A stretch of 64,000 bases of DNA, from NCBI RefSeq assembly GCF_020097835.1, contig NZ_CP083668.1, positions 85,552 to 149,551 on the forward strand, in the 5' to 3' direction. This stretch comes from Haloprofundus halobius. GTDB taxonomy: Archaea > Halobacteriota > Halobacteria > Halobacteriales > Haloferacaceae. Position numbers and translations under genes: made by a program. Shown in pieces: positions 62,413 through 64,000 of this stretch. The notes below the pieces were generated by a model. The model made no database searches, was not told the DNA's origin, and saw nothing but the letters and a program-made list of their open reading frames with translations. Each line of letters begins with the position of its first letter. The stretch's first letter is position 1.

Positions 62413-63708
62413 ATGGAGGTCATTCGTACCGTCAAAGTCAAACTCGACGTACCCACAGAGCGGTGCGACGCCCTCCATCAGACCAAAAATCAGTTCCTCC
62501 ACTGTGCGAACACCACCGCAGAGTGGGCGTGGAGACACCCGAACGATTACTGTGTGACCTCGAAACAGAAAGCTGAAAACGCTCTCTACGACCAACTCCG
62601 TGAAGATACGGACTACATGCACGCTAACCTCGTCCAGAAAGGGATTCGACGTGCTATCGAGGCCACCAAAAGCGGCGTCGCCCGTCTCAAAAAAGGCGAC
62701 AACACGAGTCAACCACACTTCGATGCGTGGAGCGTTGTCTACGACAAACGCTCTGCGACGTTCCACCGCGACCACGTTTCGCTGTCTACAGTGAACGGTC
62801 GCGTTGAGTGTGATTACGTGATTCCCGATGACCCCGAGGGAACACCAATTGGCGAGTACTTGCTGAACGAGGACTACGAGTTCCGAATGTCCACGTTACA
62901 GTACGACCGCCCCACAGAGTCGTTCTACCTCCATGCACGGATGCGTCGAATCGAAAGCGATGAGTCGTCCACGACTTCTTCTGATCCCAAGCACAGAACA
63001 GTTCTTGGCGTTGATCTCAACGTGGACGGCTCGCTCGCTGTGACTTCGACTGGCGCGTTCATCGGGAATTCCGACGAGATGAATCATCGACGCCGTGAGT
63101 TCGAGAAGATTCGTGGGTCGATGCAACAGGCAGGTACGCGGTCGGCACACCTGTCGATTCAGTCGATGAAAGACCGAGAACACCGCTGGATGCAGGACGA
63201 ACTGCATCGCGCCTCAAACCAGATTCTTGAAGAAGCCCGCAACCACGGCTGTACACACATCGCGTTCGAGAACCTAACCGACATTCGCAAGCGAATGGTT
63301 AGTGCAAAGCGATTCCACACATGGGCGTTTCAACGCCTCTACCAGTACGTCGAATACAAAGCCGAGATGTTCGGCATTAAGGTCGAGCAGGTGAGTCCTG
63401 CGTACACGTCTCAGCGGTGTTCGTCGTGTGGATTTACGCACGAGTCGAATCGGCGGTCGAAACACCAATTCGTGTGCCAGAAGTGCGAGTACGAACTGAA
63501 TGCTGACTACAATGCGAGCAAGAACATCGCTCGTAAACTTCTCAAGAGACTCCACTCGGGGCAGAAGTCTTCGGGTGGAGGTGCACCCTGTCAGTGTGCG
63601 CTGACGTCAGGGACGCTGAACCTGAACGGCGAGTTCTCCGCCTACTCCGTAACGGAGGCCGAAGGGGAGTCCACTGACAAGCCCACGACTTCAGTCGTTG
63701 GTTACTGA
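62413..63708 (+). CDS. tnpB: RNA-guided endonuclease TnpB
   Basis: 431 residues with all catalytic parts: D201 in LGVDLNVDGS, E286 in IAFENLTDIR, D365 in NADYNASKNIA, and a zinc ribbon C336, C339, C355, C358. TnpB proteins use a guide RNA copied from the 3' end of their own element to cut DNA that carries the target motif next to a matching sequence. The stop codon lies in the right end (GTTACTGA). This is the only intact copy in the window; at least five others are broken. Confidence 0.9.
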   Translation: MEVIRTVKVKLDVPTERCDALHQTKNQFLHCANTTAEWAWRHPNDYCVTSKQKAENALYDQLREDTDYMHANLVQKGIRRAIEATKSGVARLKKGDNTSQPHFDAWSVVYDKRSATFHRDHVSLSTVNGRVECDYVIPDDPEGTPIGEYLLNEDYEFRMSTLQYDRPTESFYLHARMRRIESDESSTTSSDPKHRTVLGVDLNVDGSLAVTSTGAFIGNSDEMNHRRREFEKIRGSMQQAGTRSAHLSIQSMKDREHRWMQDELHRASNQILEEARNHGCTHIAFENLTDIRKRMVSAKRFHTWAFQRLYQYVEYKAEMFGIKVEQVSPAYTSQRCSSCGFTHESNRRSKHQFVCQKCEYELNADYNASKNIARKLLKRLHSGQKSSGGGAPCQCALTSGTLNLNGEFSAYSVTEAEGESTDKPTTSVVGY

Positions 63709-63709
63709 C

Positions 63710-63910
63710 TCGCAGACCTTTCCTCACTTGTAATGGGGGAGTGACGACTCCCTGGACAAGAGAGTAGCTTCGATTCCTACTGGGTCTCCTCACTCGCAGA
63801 CGGGGGGTACACTCGCAACGGGGGTGGTGGAAGATATTCTAAATTGAAGCTACTGCCTCATTCGCAAGGTGGGGGTTCACTCGCAGGTGTCCTCTCACTC
63901 GCAACGGGGG
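63710..63910. repeat. Origin repeats, right part
   Basis: TCGCAGACC (63710, continuation of the interrupted repeat), CTCACTTGTAATGGGGG (63723-63739), CTCACTCGCAGACGGGGGG (63788-63806), ACACTCGCAACGGGGG (63809-63824), CTCATTCGCAAGGTGGGGG (63857-63875), TTCACTCGCAGG and CTCACTCGCAACGGGGG (63894-63910). All in one orientation. The last 90 bp of the window are AT-rich. Confidence 0.7.
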
Positions 63911-64000
63911 TTTGGGGTGGTATTGCTCCGTGATACTTGGCCTATCTGACTTTTCGTGATTACTGGGGTGTGATCGGGGATATAAAAATATATCTCACTA

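Larger units (their letters stand above)
62213..63709 (+). mobile_element. Complete IS1341-type (TnpB-only) element in the origin
   Basis: 1497 bp from AGAGATGCAAGG to GGTTACTGAC. Removing it joins GGGGTTCAC to TCGCAGACC and regenerates an origin repeat, fixing both ends. It carries tnpB but no tnpA, so movement needs a TnpA transposase from elsewhere. Its left palindrome is interrupted by a double-hairpin unit. Confidence 0.85.

Noticed and set aside
60654..63910. CTCACTCGCA repeats as a CRISPR array
   Set aside because: Repeats are short, spacing is irregular, G-strings follow the boxes and an initiator gene lies among them; they fit origin boxes.

Overview
The window is part of a large plasmid, or a plasmid-like chromosomal region, of a halophilic archaeon (class Halobacteria). 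The evidence is proteins rich in Asp and Glu, archaeal TATA boxes with leaderless starts, an Orc1/Cdc6 initiator beside G-string repeats, typical haloarchaeal families (HalOD1, Bat/HTH-10, HVO_2922-like DUF1508, FNT, ArdC/ImmA fusions) and many IS1341-type tnpB elements. No rRNA, tRNA or ribosomal protein gene was seen.

Layout. 0-3.4 kb: plasmid accessory genes (Cys-rich C-terminal protein, ArdC-like peptidase). 3.7-6.6 kb: TauE/SafE permease, acetamidase/formamidase and a MoaD/ThiS-like protein. A 184-bp IS remnant lies between the last two and has changed the C terminus of the MoaD-like protein. 6.7-9.3 kb: a minus-strand accessory cluster with an HTH/TumE-like pair, an IS6 remnant and a three-repeat CRISPR mini-array without cas genes. 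9.6-13.3 kb: coiled-coil and winged-helix plasmid genes, two structured cruciform sites, a duplicated two-gene unit and a VapBC-type pair. 14-18.3 kb: Ca2+/cation exchanger and a threonine synthase-like/M20 peptidase operon. 18.3-33.3 kb: a mosaic of intact genes (methyltransferase, Usp, HPP, two Tat-signal proteins, membrane pairs, regulators) and many gene fragments (mobA, narK, bat, caxA, swim, DUF7522-like). 34-46.4 kb: ion and amino-acid transport, with two CPA2 antiporters, an APC permease with Usp domains, TrkA-N and two Lrp-type regulators, separated by a stretch of dead defence genes and tnpB remnants. 46.4-57.2 kb: two paralogous membrane proteins, SLAC1/TDT, FNT and arsenical-type permeases, a second ArdC-like protein and a SWIM protein. 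57.3-60.2 kb: AbrB/VapC pair and small regulators. 60.4-64 kb: replication origin with orc1/cdc6, flanked by TCACTCGCA/G-string repeats and interrupted by a complete TnpB element.

How parts connect. The IS1341-type elements are the main organising signal. Reconstructed empty sites give a target TTCAC and exact element ends, and they reveal 46-bp and 184-bp mini-elements in addition to the full 1497-bp copy. The full copy has an intact RuvC DED triad and sits inside the origin repeats, so its predicted guide would match element-free copies of the same origin. Two further shared regulatory signals link scattered genes: a TTAACCAACA inverted repeat with constant spacing (four sites) and a T-run/two-hairpin leader in front of four plasmid accessory genes. 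All homology calls were made by reading the translations; no database search was possible.
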